Shown here piece after piece: positions 32,092 through 43,385 of a stretch of 64,000 bases of DNA (position 1 is the first letter of the stretch; each line of letters opens with the position of its first letter). Source of the stretch: Azolla caroliniana (lineage: Eukaryota > Polypodiophyta); contig JBHGNT010000002.1 in assembly GCA_043228905.1 (NCBI GenBank), forward strand, positions 5,766,001-5,830,000, read 5' to 3'. Position numbers and translations under genes: made by a program. Below the pieces are notes generated by a model. The model did no database searches and was not told the origin of the DNA. It was given only the letters and a program-made list of their open reading frames with translations.

Positions 32092-32376
32092 TCTTGCCCT
32101 CTATTGCACTCTGTACAACAGTTACACCAATAACTCTATACAAAATAATGACATCACAATGATACACCCTAACTCTAATTTTCCCTAGGTCATATTTATA
32201 CTAATATGACTTTAGGACTATGTACAGGTATAGCCCGAATGGGCTCTCAGAAACATATTTACCTATATGTCCCTTCATTCGGTGAGAGGTTCTCATCGAG
32301 CCTGCGTCATCCGGTTCTCACTGGGTCTTCCTTGCCGGGTACTCATATCCCATCTCGAGGGACCGAAATCCTAACA
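31785..32376 (-). repeat. E3 LTR (5' LTR), 592 bp
   Basis: Partner of 27135-27755, with the same ends. It carries a longer CT run (about 32059-32090) and one copy of the roughly 39-bp repeat unit. Confidence 0.88.
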
Positions 32377-32890
32377 AAAATGAAGGAGGTGGGTAAAGGA
32401 TTGTGAGGAAATGATTAGTCACAGGCTACAATCTCTTACCGGTTTGAAAAGATTCTAGCGCTGCACGGACTCCACCGGTGATGATTCCCCAATCGATTTT
32501 GTCGCCTTCGTACATTCTGATGATGATGGCAGCTTTATTCTATGGCATACTCGTGGGATTCGTATGCACAAAGCCGTATTGCATCAAAATCTGGGCGATC
32601 TCCCCAAAAGCCTTGTTTGAGCCTCCGTAAGTGCGGTAAGCTTTTCCCGACATCAAATACATCCCAAAATATTCCTTGAGGGTCGAGTGGGGAGGGATTT
32701 CGACCTCATGGTCTCCGCCTCGCGCAAGGTCCAAAGCAACGTGAATCATGTTGTTGGTTACTATGTCAGGGTGGATTCTGCGTGCTATTGTTGGGGCGTC
32801 AGGGTGCGCTGGGGCGTCGATTACCCGTAACCCGCCTAGTCCTCGTTGTTGTAGCGAAGAACGGGTTTCCTACGATGCTACGAGAGGCAT
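32377..32890 (-). pseudogene. Coiled-coil gene family, copy B, N-terminal segment
   Basis: The frame starts at ATG 32890 (MPLVAS) and runs to the E3 insertion with three stops (near 32870, 32540 and 32418). It reads RRIHPDIVTNN, MIHVALDLARGGDHEVEIPP, STLKEYFGMYLMSGKAYRTYGG and, after a stop, IRMYEGDKIDWGIITGG. This is a compact globular-looking module unlike the coiled coils downstream. The frame is also open upstream to 33082, but that part is Ser/Pro-rich and probably leader. The frame reads through the E3 junction into 27129 when one TSD copy is removed. No family is recognised; copy A has no equivalent visible in the window. Confidence 0.55.
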
Positions 32891-33137
32891 GGTGGACTCG
32901 AAGGTTTGCTGATAGGGGGCGATTGGGGAAACGATGAGATGAGGACGAGACAGAGAGATGGAAAAAGATGGTTGGGGAGGACACCATTGTTTTGTGTAGG
33001 GGCTACGAGGGTGAGAGGAGGCTTGTTTGTAGGAGCGATGAGAACGAGAGAGAGCTTGGGAGCTTGAAGGTGGTGAAGGCAAGAACGCTGCTATGTGAGT
33101 GAGCGCGTTGTGTGTGGGGTAGTTTCTTTTATGTGAC
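32891..33137 (-). other. Putative leader of coiled-coil copy B
   Basis: Pyrimidine-rich on the minus strand (many CTCTC and CCACC). It contains an in-frame upstream ATG at 33082. No TATA element was identified. It ends at the LTR of E4. Confidence 0.35.
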
Positions 33138-33529
33138 TGTGAAAACGATTACTTGCAGAAGCGTTAGAAAATAGAGAAAGTAGAGAATACACAGAGTTCA
33201 TGGGAGAGACAGAGAGAGCAGAACGTAAAAGCTATATATAAAACAATATAAACACTCTCTCTACTTACAACTATGCTCAGTAGCACTATTTATACAAGTC
33301 CTCGTGGGACTGACAGAAGTACCGCGTACTTCAATGCTCACACAAACATCTGACACTTACTACGAGACTATAACTACCTAGTAGTCTAAACAAATATTAG
33401 GCTTCCGGTTACCAATTGGATCCGGCTAACCGGCTCCCAGCTCACCGACTCTGTTGCTTGCCGGCTCGGTTGCTCACCGGCTTAGGCTTATCCAGTCGAT
33501 TCGGCTCTAGTTGAGATTGCCGCTCAACA
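33138..33529 (-). repeat. E4 LTR (3' LTR), 392 bp
   Basis: Starts TGTGAAAACG and ends CGCTCAACA. It shares GGGAGAGACAGAGAGAGCAG and the CTATTTATACAAGTCC block with E2. The polypurine tract GAGCTTGAGGGGGAG (minus) adjoins it at 33530-33544. Confidence 0.8.
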
Positions 33530-36500
33530 CTCCCCCTCAAGCTCAACTTGAGGTTGGATCCTAATGTCAGCCTCTGTGGCAGTCGGTTCTTCCAACCAAC
33601 TTCTCCTGGCGTCGCTCCGCCTTGCTGCCGCTCCTCATCCGGTCTGGTCCCGTTTGCCGCGACCCTTCTGGTTTTGCACGCCTCGACCTTCTCGGTCGGC
33701 ATGTCTGCTGAATAGGCTCCTCTCAGCTCCTTCGCTGCTATGACTCTGACGCTTGCCGATCCGTCGGTTCCTCCGCGATGGAATCTACTTCCGCTGCATC
33801 CGTGTCTCCTTGGCCTCTAGTTGATTCGGTTCATCCGGATCCGTCTGTTGATCCGAATCGGCTATGTCCCATTCGTTCTAGCCTTTTTTTGAATTTTTCA
33901 CTCCTAACTCGTTCCAGCTCTTGTCGGAGTCGGTATCCTCCGACTCATCTTTCGGTTTAAGGTCCTTCACCACATTAAACCACGTCCGGGTCTTGGCCTT
34001 GCTTCAATCCTTGGCTTCTTCAGTCAGTTCACCAAAGTCAAATTCTTCATTTGACTCCGTATCTCGGTCACTACCGCTGTGATGACGATGATTAAGTCCG
34101 CATAGTATGCACTTTTCATCCTGCGTGCACACTTCTTCTTTCCGGTTGGCTCAGTCCTCCTTGACCTTGCCACCACTGCCGCTCGTTCCGACTTGTTCAG
34201 ACGTGCCGACTTTCTTCGTCGACTCGACTTCTTTTTCCTCCTTGTCTCCCCCTCTTCCGATTCTTCCCTTACCAGTGTCGGCAACAGTTTCTTTGCCTTT
34301 GCCCGTTCCGACGGTGTCTTTGCCCTTTCTTCTCCCCCTCAAGTGCAGCACGTCGAGTTGCCGAACACCAAGCATGTCGGTAAAGTGCTGCAACTTGTCC
34401 GACCCGAGCGGCTTGGTGAAGATGTTGGCAACTTGCCGATCGGTGTGAACATACCGTAGTTCAACTTCACCGCTCAGGACCCGCTCACGTACAAAGTGAT
34501 AATGCACTTCTATGTGCTTCGTGCGAGCATGGAACACAGGGTTCTTGGTGAGCTGCATGCTGCTGATGTTATCACAATAAATCGGGATCGGGGTCAGTAC
34601 CTCGATCCGCAAGTCTCGCAGTAGTCGCCGAAGCAAAATGGCTTCACAGGTGGCAACGGTCACGCCCCGATACTCAGCCTCAGTGCTTGACAGAGCCACT
34701 ATTGGTTGCTTTTTGCTACTCCATGCAACAGCTGCGCTCCCAAGGGAAAACATAAAACCGGAAGTGGATCTGTGATCCGATGCATCGTTGGCCCAGTCGG
34801 CATCTGTGTAACCGACTAGCTCTTCGGTTATACCTCGCCGGTATAACAGTTCCCGATCCTTCGTGCCCCTTACATATCCCAGTATCCGTTGCACGCACTA
34901 AAGGTGCTCCACGGTTGGCTACTGCATGAACTGACTTATCATTCCGGTAGGATACCTGATGTCGAGTAACGTGATAGTCAAGCCAATAAGGCCTCCAACA
35001 ATTTGTCAGAACCGTTTCTCGGTGCAGGCTGGTCCGGAGTTGGGTCGAAGCTTCTGGTTCTGGTCCAAGGGTGTGGAGACAGGTCGGCATTCTGTCATGC
35101 CGAACTTGTACAACATATTCAAGACGTAATGTCGTTGTGAGAGCAATATGCCGTCGGGGGTCCGGATCACCTCGATCCCAGGAAAATAATGAAGGTCCCC
35201 CAGGTCCTTCATCTCAAATGCGTCCGACAACTGGGACTTGACGCGGTTGACTTCTTGATGACCCGGTCCGGTGATGACTAAATCATCAACATACAGCAGG
35301 ATACATACCGGACCGGCTGAGCCTTGCCGGATGAACAACAAAGAGTCAGACTTGGAGGCTGCAAACCCCATCTTACACAACCGGTGCGTGATCTTCTCTT
35401 TCCAAGCTCGAGGGGCTTGCTTCAAGCCGTACAACGACTTCTTCAGCCGGCATACCGCCGACTTGTTCATCTCCGATTGAAAACCGGGGGGCTGAGTCAT
35501 AAAGACTTCTTCTTCAAAATCACCCTGAAGAAATGCATTCTTCACATCCATCTAGTGAAGATGCCACCCCCTTGTTGTAGAAACCGCCAGCACCACACGA
35601 ACCGTCGTCATCTTCGCTACCAAAGCGAAGGTCTCGTTGTAGTCAATTCCGTGGGTCTACATGTATCCCTTCGCCACTAACCGGGCCTTGTACCGGTTAA
35701 CTGAATTGTCAGCGTTGTACTTTACCTTGTACACCCACTTGCATCCGATTGGTTTATAGTGACGGGGAGGGTCCACTAGGTCCCATGTCTCGTTGAAATC
35801 AAGTGCCCGCATTTCTTCCTTCATAGTGGCATGCCAATTTGCATCCTTTGCCGCTTCTGCATAGCTCTTTTGCTCACGCACTTCCGCCACCTTGGTCATG
35901 TACGCATAGTGATGCGCCATGTTCTCATTGTACCCGTACCGCTTGACGGGATCCTTCTGGCGGGTGGACCAGCGTAACTCACTGTTACCCGGTTTGAGGC
36001 CCTTCTTGGCCGGTTCGGTCTTCGTTGCCGAAGATCCGCCTTTCTCCTTGCCGGAGTCGGATGCACACAGATCCGACTCATCGTTGCCGGTTTCGAATTC
36101 TGGCATCTTTTTCTTCCCTTTCTCATTGCGTGTGAACCGTCTCCTCAGTTCCTTGCACGGGGAGAGCACGACAAAGTCTCCACTACTCGCCGGTTCCTCA
36201 TTGGACTGATCATATTGACTCAGTCTCTCGTTCGGCCCACTCAACCGAAACGATTCCGGACTCTCACCCTAACCTGAGTCCACGCTTCATCATCATCTAC
36301 TTGGGCCGGTTCAGGCTCACTAGCCTCATCCTCTGGCATCAGGTCGGATTTCGGAGGTTAGAGTTGGTAAGGAGTACCACGATGCGGATTCATCGAACTC
36401 GACATCTCGACTAACTCAGACCGGCTTTGTCCAGGGGTTATAACACTTATAACCCTTTTGCTCTTGAGCATAGCTGACTAGGATGCATTTTTCCTATTTT

Positions 36501-37270
36501 GCATCCAGCTTCCTCCGCTTCTCATCCGGTACATGCACATATGCAATGCTACCGAAGATCTTAAGGTGTCTCAAATTCGGCTTGCGCCCGAAATACAGCT
36601 CGTGAGCTGACACCTTGTCACCGATCTAGTTCTGGATGTAGATTGTCGTTCAGACTGCCTCCGCCTAAGAGAATTTGGGCATGCTCTTCTCCTCCAGCAT
36701 TGCCCTCACTGCATCAATAAGCGACCGGTTCTTCCTTTCAGCAACATTGTTCTTTTGCGGTGTGTATCTACAGCTGAACTCTCGCTGAATTCCCTTTTGT
36801 TGCAGATAACTGTTGAATTTGCTGGAAAAGTATTCTTTTCCGCCATCTGACCGTATAGTCGTCAATGAAGGAGACGAAATATCGACTCCCGCCAAGACTA
36901 ACATTCTGTGCCGGTCCCCACACATCCGAATGGATAAGTTCGAGCTTGTAACAGCTCCGGTTACGTTCGGTAGGGAATGGAAGCCGGTGTTGCTTCCCGA
37001 GTTGGCAGGCTTCACATACTTGGGCCTTCCGGCCGCTGAACTTCGGCAAACCGAAAACAACTTGTTTCATTTGTAGGTCTTGAAGCCTCTCGTAATTGAC
37101 GTGGCCTATCCGCTTGTGCCACAGGTCGATGTCCGATTCGACCTTCTGTCCTTTTGCAAATAGAGTAGTGCCAACATCATTGGTGTCGAGGATAAACATC
37201 CTCCCATCTCTGCGCCCTTGTGCAATAATCTGGCCCTCTTCCTCAATGAAGCACCCGAGGTGCATAAATC
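33138..37270 (-). mobile_element. Copia element E4, 5'-truncated
   Basis: Only one LTR (33138-33529) is present. Coding homology to E2 and E5 runs from it to about 37270, where it stops in the GAG-pre-integrase region; gag, primer site and the other LTR are missing. The sequence after 37270 is unrelated to the family. E5 is inserted 60 bp beyond the break. Confidence 0.8.
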
Positions 37271-37289
37271 GACAATGGTTGAGGTTCAT
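33545..37289 (-). pseudogene. E4 pol remnant with Lys/Glu-rich extension
   Basis: Read from 37289: GAG-pre-integrase (LWHKRIGHVNYERLQDLQ, near 37120); integrase start (FVSFIDDY, near 36880) with a deletion of about 50 codons, after which IRSDGGKEYFSSKF follows directly; integrase end; RT from about 35900 with [16 protein letters not shown] and YVDDLVITG near 35280; RNase H (SSTEAEYRGV, YCDN, HIEVHYHFVRE) at 34700-34450; then a tail of about 250 codons rich in Lys, Glu and Gly down to about 33600. The tail contains KAKTRTW near 33990, also found in E2. Stops interrupt the frames. Confidence 0.8.
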
Positions 37290-37329
37290 GATGAATTAGT
37301 TTTTGGAGATTCCAAACTTGTTTCTTAAT
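37271..37329. other. Host sequence flanking E5
   Basis: A short non-repeat stretch between the broken end of E4 and E5. It ends in TTAAT, the E5 target duplication. The plus strand is open for 16 codons (VEVHDELVFGDSKLVS), possibly an old exon; no support beyond that. Confidence 0.3.
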
Positions 37330-37715
37330 TGTAGAAAGTAGCGTGCGGAAGCAAGTATGAAGACCGAACAGAAGAGAGGAAACTCAGGTTTAATGGAGAG
37401 CTTGAGCTTACACGGTATACGCGGGAGAGACAGAGAGAGAAAGACAAAAAACTATATTCAACAATAATACTCCGTCTGTATATAAGAGGTGCTTAGTGAA
37501 CACTTTTATACAAGCCGTAGAAGGACTGACCGAAGTATTGACAGTACTTCAATGCTCATCAAGAGCTCCTACACTAACTCCCAAATATATTCCTTACGGA
37601 ATATCTTTCCTAACGACCTCCCGGTTTACACACTCGGCCTAGCCGATTGGTCCCAACCGATCCAGTCCTCGGCTTCTTCAGCTGAACCGGCCGATGTTGA
37701 GCTTGTCTCTCAACA
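37330..37715 (-). repeat. E5 LTR (3' LTR), 386 bp
   Basis: Starts TGTAGAAAGTAGCG and ends TCTCAACA. About half a dozen substitutions are seen against the partner, for example CCGTCTGTATATAAGAGG versus CAGTCTATATATAAGACG. Confidence 0.9.
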
Positions 37716-40700
37716 CTCCTTAGTGCCGCTTACGTACCGCAGTATGCGTTGCGCACACTGAAGGTGCTCCTCGGTAGGTCGTGCCATGAACTGACTGATC
37801 ACTCCGACCGGATAACTGAGGCCGAGTCGGGTGATGGTCAAGTATATGAGACTTCCGACAATTTGTCGGAACCTCCTCGGGTCGCATACCTTTCCCGTAT
37901 CGGGACGAAGCTTGATGGTTCTGTCCAGAGGAGTTGAGACGGTCTTACAGTCGGCCATCCCGAATTTGAAGAGCATACTCAACACGTAGTGACGTTGGCT
38001 GATCAATATGCCTTCGGGGGTACGGATCACTTCGATCCCGAGGAAGTAATGAAGGTCCCCCAGATCCTTCATGTCGAACGATGCTGCAAGCTGGAGCTTC
38101 ACACGGTCGATTTCACCTAGGTCGGCGCCGGTGATAACCAAGTCATCAACATATAGTAAAATACTAACCGGTCCGAGTCGACCTTTCCGAATGAACAGGG
38201 AAGAGTCCAATTTTGACGTGGTGAACCCCATCCGATGCAGTTGTTGCGTGATCTTCGCGTTCCAGGCACGCGGGTCTTGCTTCAGTCCGTAAAGGGACTT
38301 CTTCAGTTAGCATACTGCCGAGGAGTTCGTTCCGGAGTGAAATCCTGGGGGTTGTACCATGTACACTTGTTCCTCAAGGTCACCTTGCAAGAACGCATTC
38401 TTTACATCCATCTGATGTAAGTGCCACCCCTTGGCCACGGCTACTGCGAGCAAAACACGGACGGTCGTCATTTTCGCGACCGGCGCAAACGTCTCATCGT
38501 AGTCGATGCCATGTTTCTGCGTGTAGCCCTTTGCTACCAGCCGAGCCTTGTACCGGTTGACCGAGCCATCGGTGTTGTACTTGACCTTGTACACCCACCT
38601 ACACCCGATCGGTTTTACCCCTTTTGGTGCGTCAACCAGGTCCCAGGTCTCGTTCTCTGCCAATGCGTGCATCTCTTCCTCCATCCCGGCACACCAATTC
38701 GCGTCTTTAGCCGCTTCTGCGTAGCTCTCCGGCTCACGCACTTCCACTACACGGGTCATGTACGCATAATGTTGCGCCATGTACTCATTGTATCAGAACC
38801 GCAAAACAGGATTCTTCTGGCGGAGTCGGACTCGCGTTAGTCTGACTCGTTCCTATCCGTGCCGGAATCCGACACCTTCTTCTTCCCTTTCTCTTTGCGC
38901 GTAAGCCGTCTCCTCGGCTTCCTGCGCGGGGAATGCACGGCCGAGTCTCCACTACTCGCCGGCTCCTCATCGGACTGGTCGTACCGACTCAGTCGTCCAA
39001 TCGATCCACTTAACTGGAGTGAAATCGAACTCCCTTCGCGGGTCTCGATTTCGGGCTCATCCGGAGGAATCTCGGCCTCGCTAACCTCATCGTCAGAACT
39101 CGTATTGGAGTCGGGGTTACGAGTCGGGGGCAGGTACCAAGACGCGGACTCGTCAAACACAACGTCGCGGCTCACGCTCGCTTGTTTGGTGCGCGGGTTA
39201 TAGCACTTATAACCCTTCTGCTCGTCCGAGTAACCGACCAAGATAGATTTCTCGGCCTTTGCATCCAACTTCCTCCATTTCTCCTTCGGCACATGCACAT
39301 ACGCAATGCTACCGAAAACTCTCAAGTGTTGTAGTTTTGGCTTCCTTCCGAAGTACTGCTCATGGGCCGACACTTTGTCTCCGATCCAGTTCTGGATGTA
39401 TACCGCGGTCCTTACCGCCTCGGCCTAGTAGAACTTGGGCAAGCTCTTCTCCTCCATCATTGCCCGTGCCGCTTCCACAATCGACCGATTCTTTCTCTCG
39501 GCCACGCCGTTCTGCTCTGGCGTGTATCTACAACTGAATTCGCGGCGAATTCCCATTTGTTGTAGGTAACCGTTGAATTGACCGGAAAAGTACTCTTTCC
39601 CGCCATCCGACCGCAGACACTTGATCTTTCGTCCCGTTTCGGCTTCCACGAACCCTTTGAGGTCCCGGAAACAGTCTAAAACTTCGCTCTCCCTCTCAAT
39701 GAGGTAGATCCACGTGTGCCGCATGTGGTCGTCGATGAAGGAGATGAAATATCGGCTCCCGCCAAGACTAACGTTTTGTGCCGGCCCCCATACATCGGAG
39801 TGTATAAGGTCGAGCTTGTTCCGGCTCCGGTTTCGCTCGTTGGGGAAGGGAAGTCAGTGTTGCTTCCCGAGCTGGCAGGCTTCACAAATTTGTGCCTTTC
39901 GTCCACTAAGTTTGGGCAATCCGAACACTACCTGTTTCGTTTGCAGATCTTGATGTCGTTGGTAGTTGACGTGGCCTATCCGCTTGTGCCACAAGTCGAT
40001 GTCCGACTCGGTCTTTTGTCCCTTCGCGAACATTGCAATGCCACCGTTAGTGGAGTCGAGGATGAACATCCTCCCGTCTCTGCACCCTTGCGCAATCACA
40101 CGGCCTTCTTCCTCAATGAAGCACCCGAGGTGTGTAAACCAAACCTCCATCCCTTGGTCGACGATCTGTCCAACCGAGACCAAGTTTTTCGTGATTGTCG
40201 GAACGTGCAACACGTTCATGAGTTTCCCTTTCTGCTCGACATGGCTAAGGGGAACCTCTCTGACATTCACGATCGGATGCAGAGTGTCGTCTCCTATTGC
40301 GACTACTCCAGGTTGTATCGGCTTTTCAAGGTACGAGAACCACTCCTTATGGCTCGTCATGTGGTTTGACGCGCCGGAGTCTACGTACAACACCTCTTCC
40401 GATCTCGGGGTGGTCTGCTTCATTGAGTTTGCTTCATGTCTCGTCACGAAGGCAGTCCCTTCTTCGGCTCTCCCATAGTCTTCGCCATAGTGCGATCGCT
40501 GCCGATTACCCTTGTCGGTATGTCTGGAGCCGTTCCCGGAACCAGTTCTCTCCGAATCGGCGCGCTTCTTCCAGCACTCACTTTCTCTGTGGCCTTTCTT
40601 GCCACAGTACCAGCACTCCGCCATTGCCTTCCCTTGCCGGTTCTCATCGCTTCGACTTCCCCTGTTTCCGGAGGGTCCGAAGTTGCTGTCGGCATCACTT

Positions 40701-41399
40701 CGGTGCCTTCGTCCTTGATCACGTCGGCCGCCTCCATTGTGCGCCGACTCGCCTCGTCCGCCACGACCACGGGGCCTTTCTCCCTCCGTGTACAACATCT
40801 TGCTGTCGGTGTGCGTGCTCGTCGACGCACCCGCGTGGTTCTCCTCTACCAGGAGCATCAACTGTAAGTCGAAAAAGGACGACGTATTCTCCCGGGTACA
40901 CAACCGTTCAGAACGCTCCGAACTTCGACGCCAAACCTCCGATACAGATCTGGACCATCTCGCTCTCCTTGATGTTCACCTCTATGGAGGCGAGGGAGTC
41001 GCAGATATCCTTGATCTTCGAGGTATAGTCCGCCACCGACAAGTCGCATTGTCGTAGGTTGCTCAACTCTTGTCGGACCTGAAGCTTCCTGGCTGTGGTG
41101 CACGTGGCGAAGATCTTCTTCAGATTTTCCCACGCACCCTTCGGCGTCTTTGCATCCCGAACATAGCTCAATAGCTGTTCGCCCACACACGATGCGAAGC
41201 AGTACAATACCCTACTCGCCGATTGCTCCCACGACGGGAAGTCTCTGTGTGTCGATTCGGGTGCCGCGTCATTAGTTCCTTCGACATAACTCCAGTAGCC
41301 GTGCCCGAGCAGGTACTGGTGCATCTTGTAGGACCAAGACACGTAGTTGGTTCTATCGAGCTTCTCTGTTGGAAGCGAGCTCGCCATGCCTCTATCCAT
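37716..41399 (-). pseudogene. E5 gag-pol polyprotein without RNase H
   Basis: Gag starts at ATG 41399 (MDRGMASSLPTEKLDRTNYV). It is broken once near 40905 (a TGA where related copies have Arg, plus a small frameshift). Zinc knuckle CWYCGKKGHRESEC is at 40610 and protease YVDSGASNHMTS at 40380. GAG-pre-integrase LWHKRIGHVNYQRHQD near 39980. Integrase carries FVSFIDDH, RSDGGKEYF and QNGVAERKNRS to about 39420. RT starts near 38780 ([12 protein letters not shown]) with [16 protein letters not shown] and YVDDLVITG near 38150, ending RYVSGTKE at 37716. Catalytic residues of protease, integrase and RT are all visible. Four or five lesions separate the frames. Confidence 0.88.
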
Positions 41400-41460
41400 C
41401 GTTCTTCTTGTTCTTCTTCGTCAAGCTGTGTTGGCTGCAGAGAGGTTCTCAACCCTCGCG

Positions 41461-41471
41461 CTCTGATACCA
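41461..41471 (-). other. E5 primer-binding site
   Basis: The minus strand reads TGGTATCAGAG, directly adjacent to the LTR with no spacer. Initiator tRNA-Met type, followed by CGCGAGGGTTGAGAACC, also present in E2. Confidence 0.85.
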
Positions 41472-41856
41472 TTAGAAAGTAGCGTGCGGAAGCAAGTATG
41501 AAGACCGAACAGAAGAGAGGAAACTCAGGTTTAATGGAGAGCTTGAGCTTACACGGTATACGCGGGAGAGACAGAGAGAGAAAGACAAAAAACTATATTC
41601 AACAATAATACTCAGTCTATATATAAGACGTGCTTAGTGAACACTTTTATACAAGCCGTAGAAGGACTGACCGAAGTATTGACAGTACTTCAATGCTCAT
41701 CAAGAGCTCCTACACTAACTCCCAAATATATTCCTTACGGAATATCTTTCCTAACGACCTCCCGGTTTACGCACTCGCCCTAACCGATTGGTCCCAACCG
41801 ATCCAGTCCTCGGCTTCTTCAGCCGAACCGGCCGATGTTGAGCTTGTCTCTCAACA
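41472..41856 (-). repeat. E5 LTR (5' LTR), 385 bp
   Basis: Partner of 37330-37715. It starts TTAGAAAG where the other starts TGTAGAAAG, consistent with loss of one G at the terminus. Confidence 0.9.
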
Positions 41857-42045
41857 TTAATGTTTAGTAATTAATTGGAACATATGTGATCACAAGCTTA
41901 TTTAATAATTTAGTAGACCAAACAGTGGTTTTTGTTGTGATATAATAGGAAGATAAAGGTAATTATGCACCTGGTATATGTAGTTTGAGAAAAACCTCTG
42001 TTGGAAACATGAACTAAATGGAGTAAAGTTTCAGCTTTTAAATCA

Positions 42046-42540
42046 ATGGTTTTTTTGAAGCTTTTATTGAAACTACATGACCAAGGTTCTCGTAGTGCTC
42101 GTACAATGAGGCTTACGGCTATGCATGTTGCAGGACTATGGCTAAAATTTCCTGCCATTACAAAATACTATATTGAGGAATTGTATCTAGTGTCTTTCCA
42201 TGGTGGAGGTATGAGATGATAAAGCTTTTCTTCTAAAGCTACTTCGTCTATGGTCGAGTCTAATTTTTATTACTGCCTATAGAGAGCATAGATGAGGAGT
42301 TGGATGGACAAATTTTAGAGAATGCAATGGCTTCTAGTGAGTACTCCATGCTGATGTAAAGCTTCGATCTTGAGCTTATTGAGGTATCAAAAATTGTTGA
42401 AGATTTGAATTTGTAATTATTTAAACCTGCTTCAAGATTTTATGGTTTTCTGTATTGTGATGTACGAATTTAGGAGCTCTGAGCTTTATGTCCATGTCAC
42501 TATTGCAACGTTGAGCCACAAATTCAAACGATATGATGGG
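42046..42540 (+). pseudogene. SpoU/TARBP1-like tRNA methyltransferase gene fragment, three exons
   Basis: Exon 1 (42046-42208) encodes FLKLLLKLHDQGSRSARTMR, LTAMHVAGLWLKFPAITKYY and a short end, then a GTATGAG donor. Exon 2 (42283-42383, acceptor CTATAG) joins in phase and ends SFDLELIE before GTATC, with an in-frame TAA at about 42357. Exon 3 (from about 42468, acceptor TTTAG) reads SSELYVHVTIATLSHKF. The order and wording match, from memory, the middle of the large plant SpoU-type protein related to TARBP1 (2'-O-methylation of tRNA guanosine-18). The methyltransferase domain itself is absent. The stop and truncation make it a pseudogene; retained introns exclude a retrocopy. Confidence 0.55.
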
Positions 42541-43385
42541 CTAATCACTCACTTTATTAGCGTCAATGTTGGTTGTGGCAGAATTCACACTTGGGCTAGC
42601 CATTCCGGTAGTAACTTCTCGAATTCGTGGGACCATTGCCATGGAATTTCCTAATCGCATGAAACGTCGAGCACCATTAAACTTCTTGCACTTCATTTTT
42701 CCATCTTGAATACAAAGTAGACTTTGGCATTAAGGGAGGAGATACGATTCAAATGTCTCATTTGAAAGCGAATTTATTGAAATCAAACGCTTTTTTCATT
42801 CAACCACTTTCCGCTTCGACTTTTTGAGCCAAGATTAGGCTTTATTTTGATATATGAACCCGGGCATATATGGGCTTTATGAGGTTTTTTCATAAAATGG
42901 AATACTCCCAAGAGAAAAGTAGGGTCCCATTCACCACCATATTCGCTTGCACCACCAGCTTTCTAGAGGCTCTACCATTTTCGAAGTAATAACTTTTAAT
43001 ATATTAAGAACGAAATAGAATCATTATGGCTAATACTTACTCTTTTATAGTTTGAGAGAGAGAGAGAGAGAGAGAAGGCGCCATGAGTGTGATTGAACTC
43101 TTCGAAGTGGCCCTCCTTTGGCAAGCAAGGATGTGTAGGATAAACTACAAGGAGGGAATTTATTGCCATTAGGATCCATACCATTTTTCAAGGGTTGTTG
43201 ATTTAGTACCATATCAATTTTTGACCATGTTCGTATGTGTGCATGTGTATTTGCATATGCATGGCTGTGTTTGTATGTGTGTATTTGTATGCATGTATGA
43301 ATCCATGTACACATGCATTTGCAACATTCCCTCTCATGTTTTTATTTCTACGTTAATTTGTTTATTTGCTATTGTAATTTCCCAG
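42541..43385. other. Non-genic stretch with GA and TG repeats
   Basis: No coding frame is supported. It holds a GA tract at about 43050-43076 and an interrupted TGTATG/GCATG microsatellite at 43208-43325. A purine-rich GGGAGGAGATA at 42735 resembles a polypurine tract, but no LTR follows that I can confirm. Confidence 0.4.

Larger units (their letters stand above)
27135..32376 (-). mobile_element. Copia element E3 (Tork/Tnt1-like), full length, decayed
   Basis: LTRs 27135-27755 and 31785-32376 start TGTAAAGAAT and end CCTAACA. The flanks are aaaac and aaaat, a 4-of-5 TSD. Primer site and purine tract are both recognisable. Gag, protease, integrase, RT and RNase H lie in copia order on the minus strand but are split by stops. 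It interrupts copy B of the coiled-coil gene. It is the most complete member of the E1/E6 family here. Confidence 0.9.
37330..41856 (-). mobile_element. Copia element E5, young, lacking RNase H
   Basis: Two near-identical LTRs (386 and 385 bp) and a perfect TTAAT duplication (37325-37329 and 41857-41861) mark an intact insertion. The primer site adjoins the right LTR. Coding regions run from gag to the end of RT. RNase H and the polypurine tract are missing: the RT block RYVSGTKE is followed directly by the LTR. Fewer lesions occur than in E2 or E4. It belongs to the same copia family as those two. Confidence 0.92.

Noticed and set aside
32891-33082. Extending copy B of the coiled-coil gene to the upstream in-frame ATG at 33082
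   Set aside because: The added sequence is low-complexity Ser/Pro and lies in a pyrimidine-rich leader; nothing supports translation there, so 32890 was kept.
40297-41057. 243-codon plus-strand frame
   Set aside because: Antisense shadow of E5 gag, which has the zinc knuckle and protease motif on the other strand.
42735-42745. GGGAGGAGATA as a polypurine tract of a plus-strand retrotransposon
   Set aside because: No LTR or pol sequence could be found on either side.
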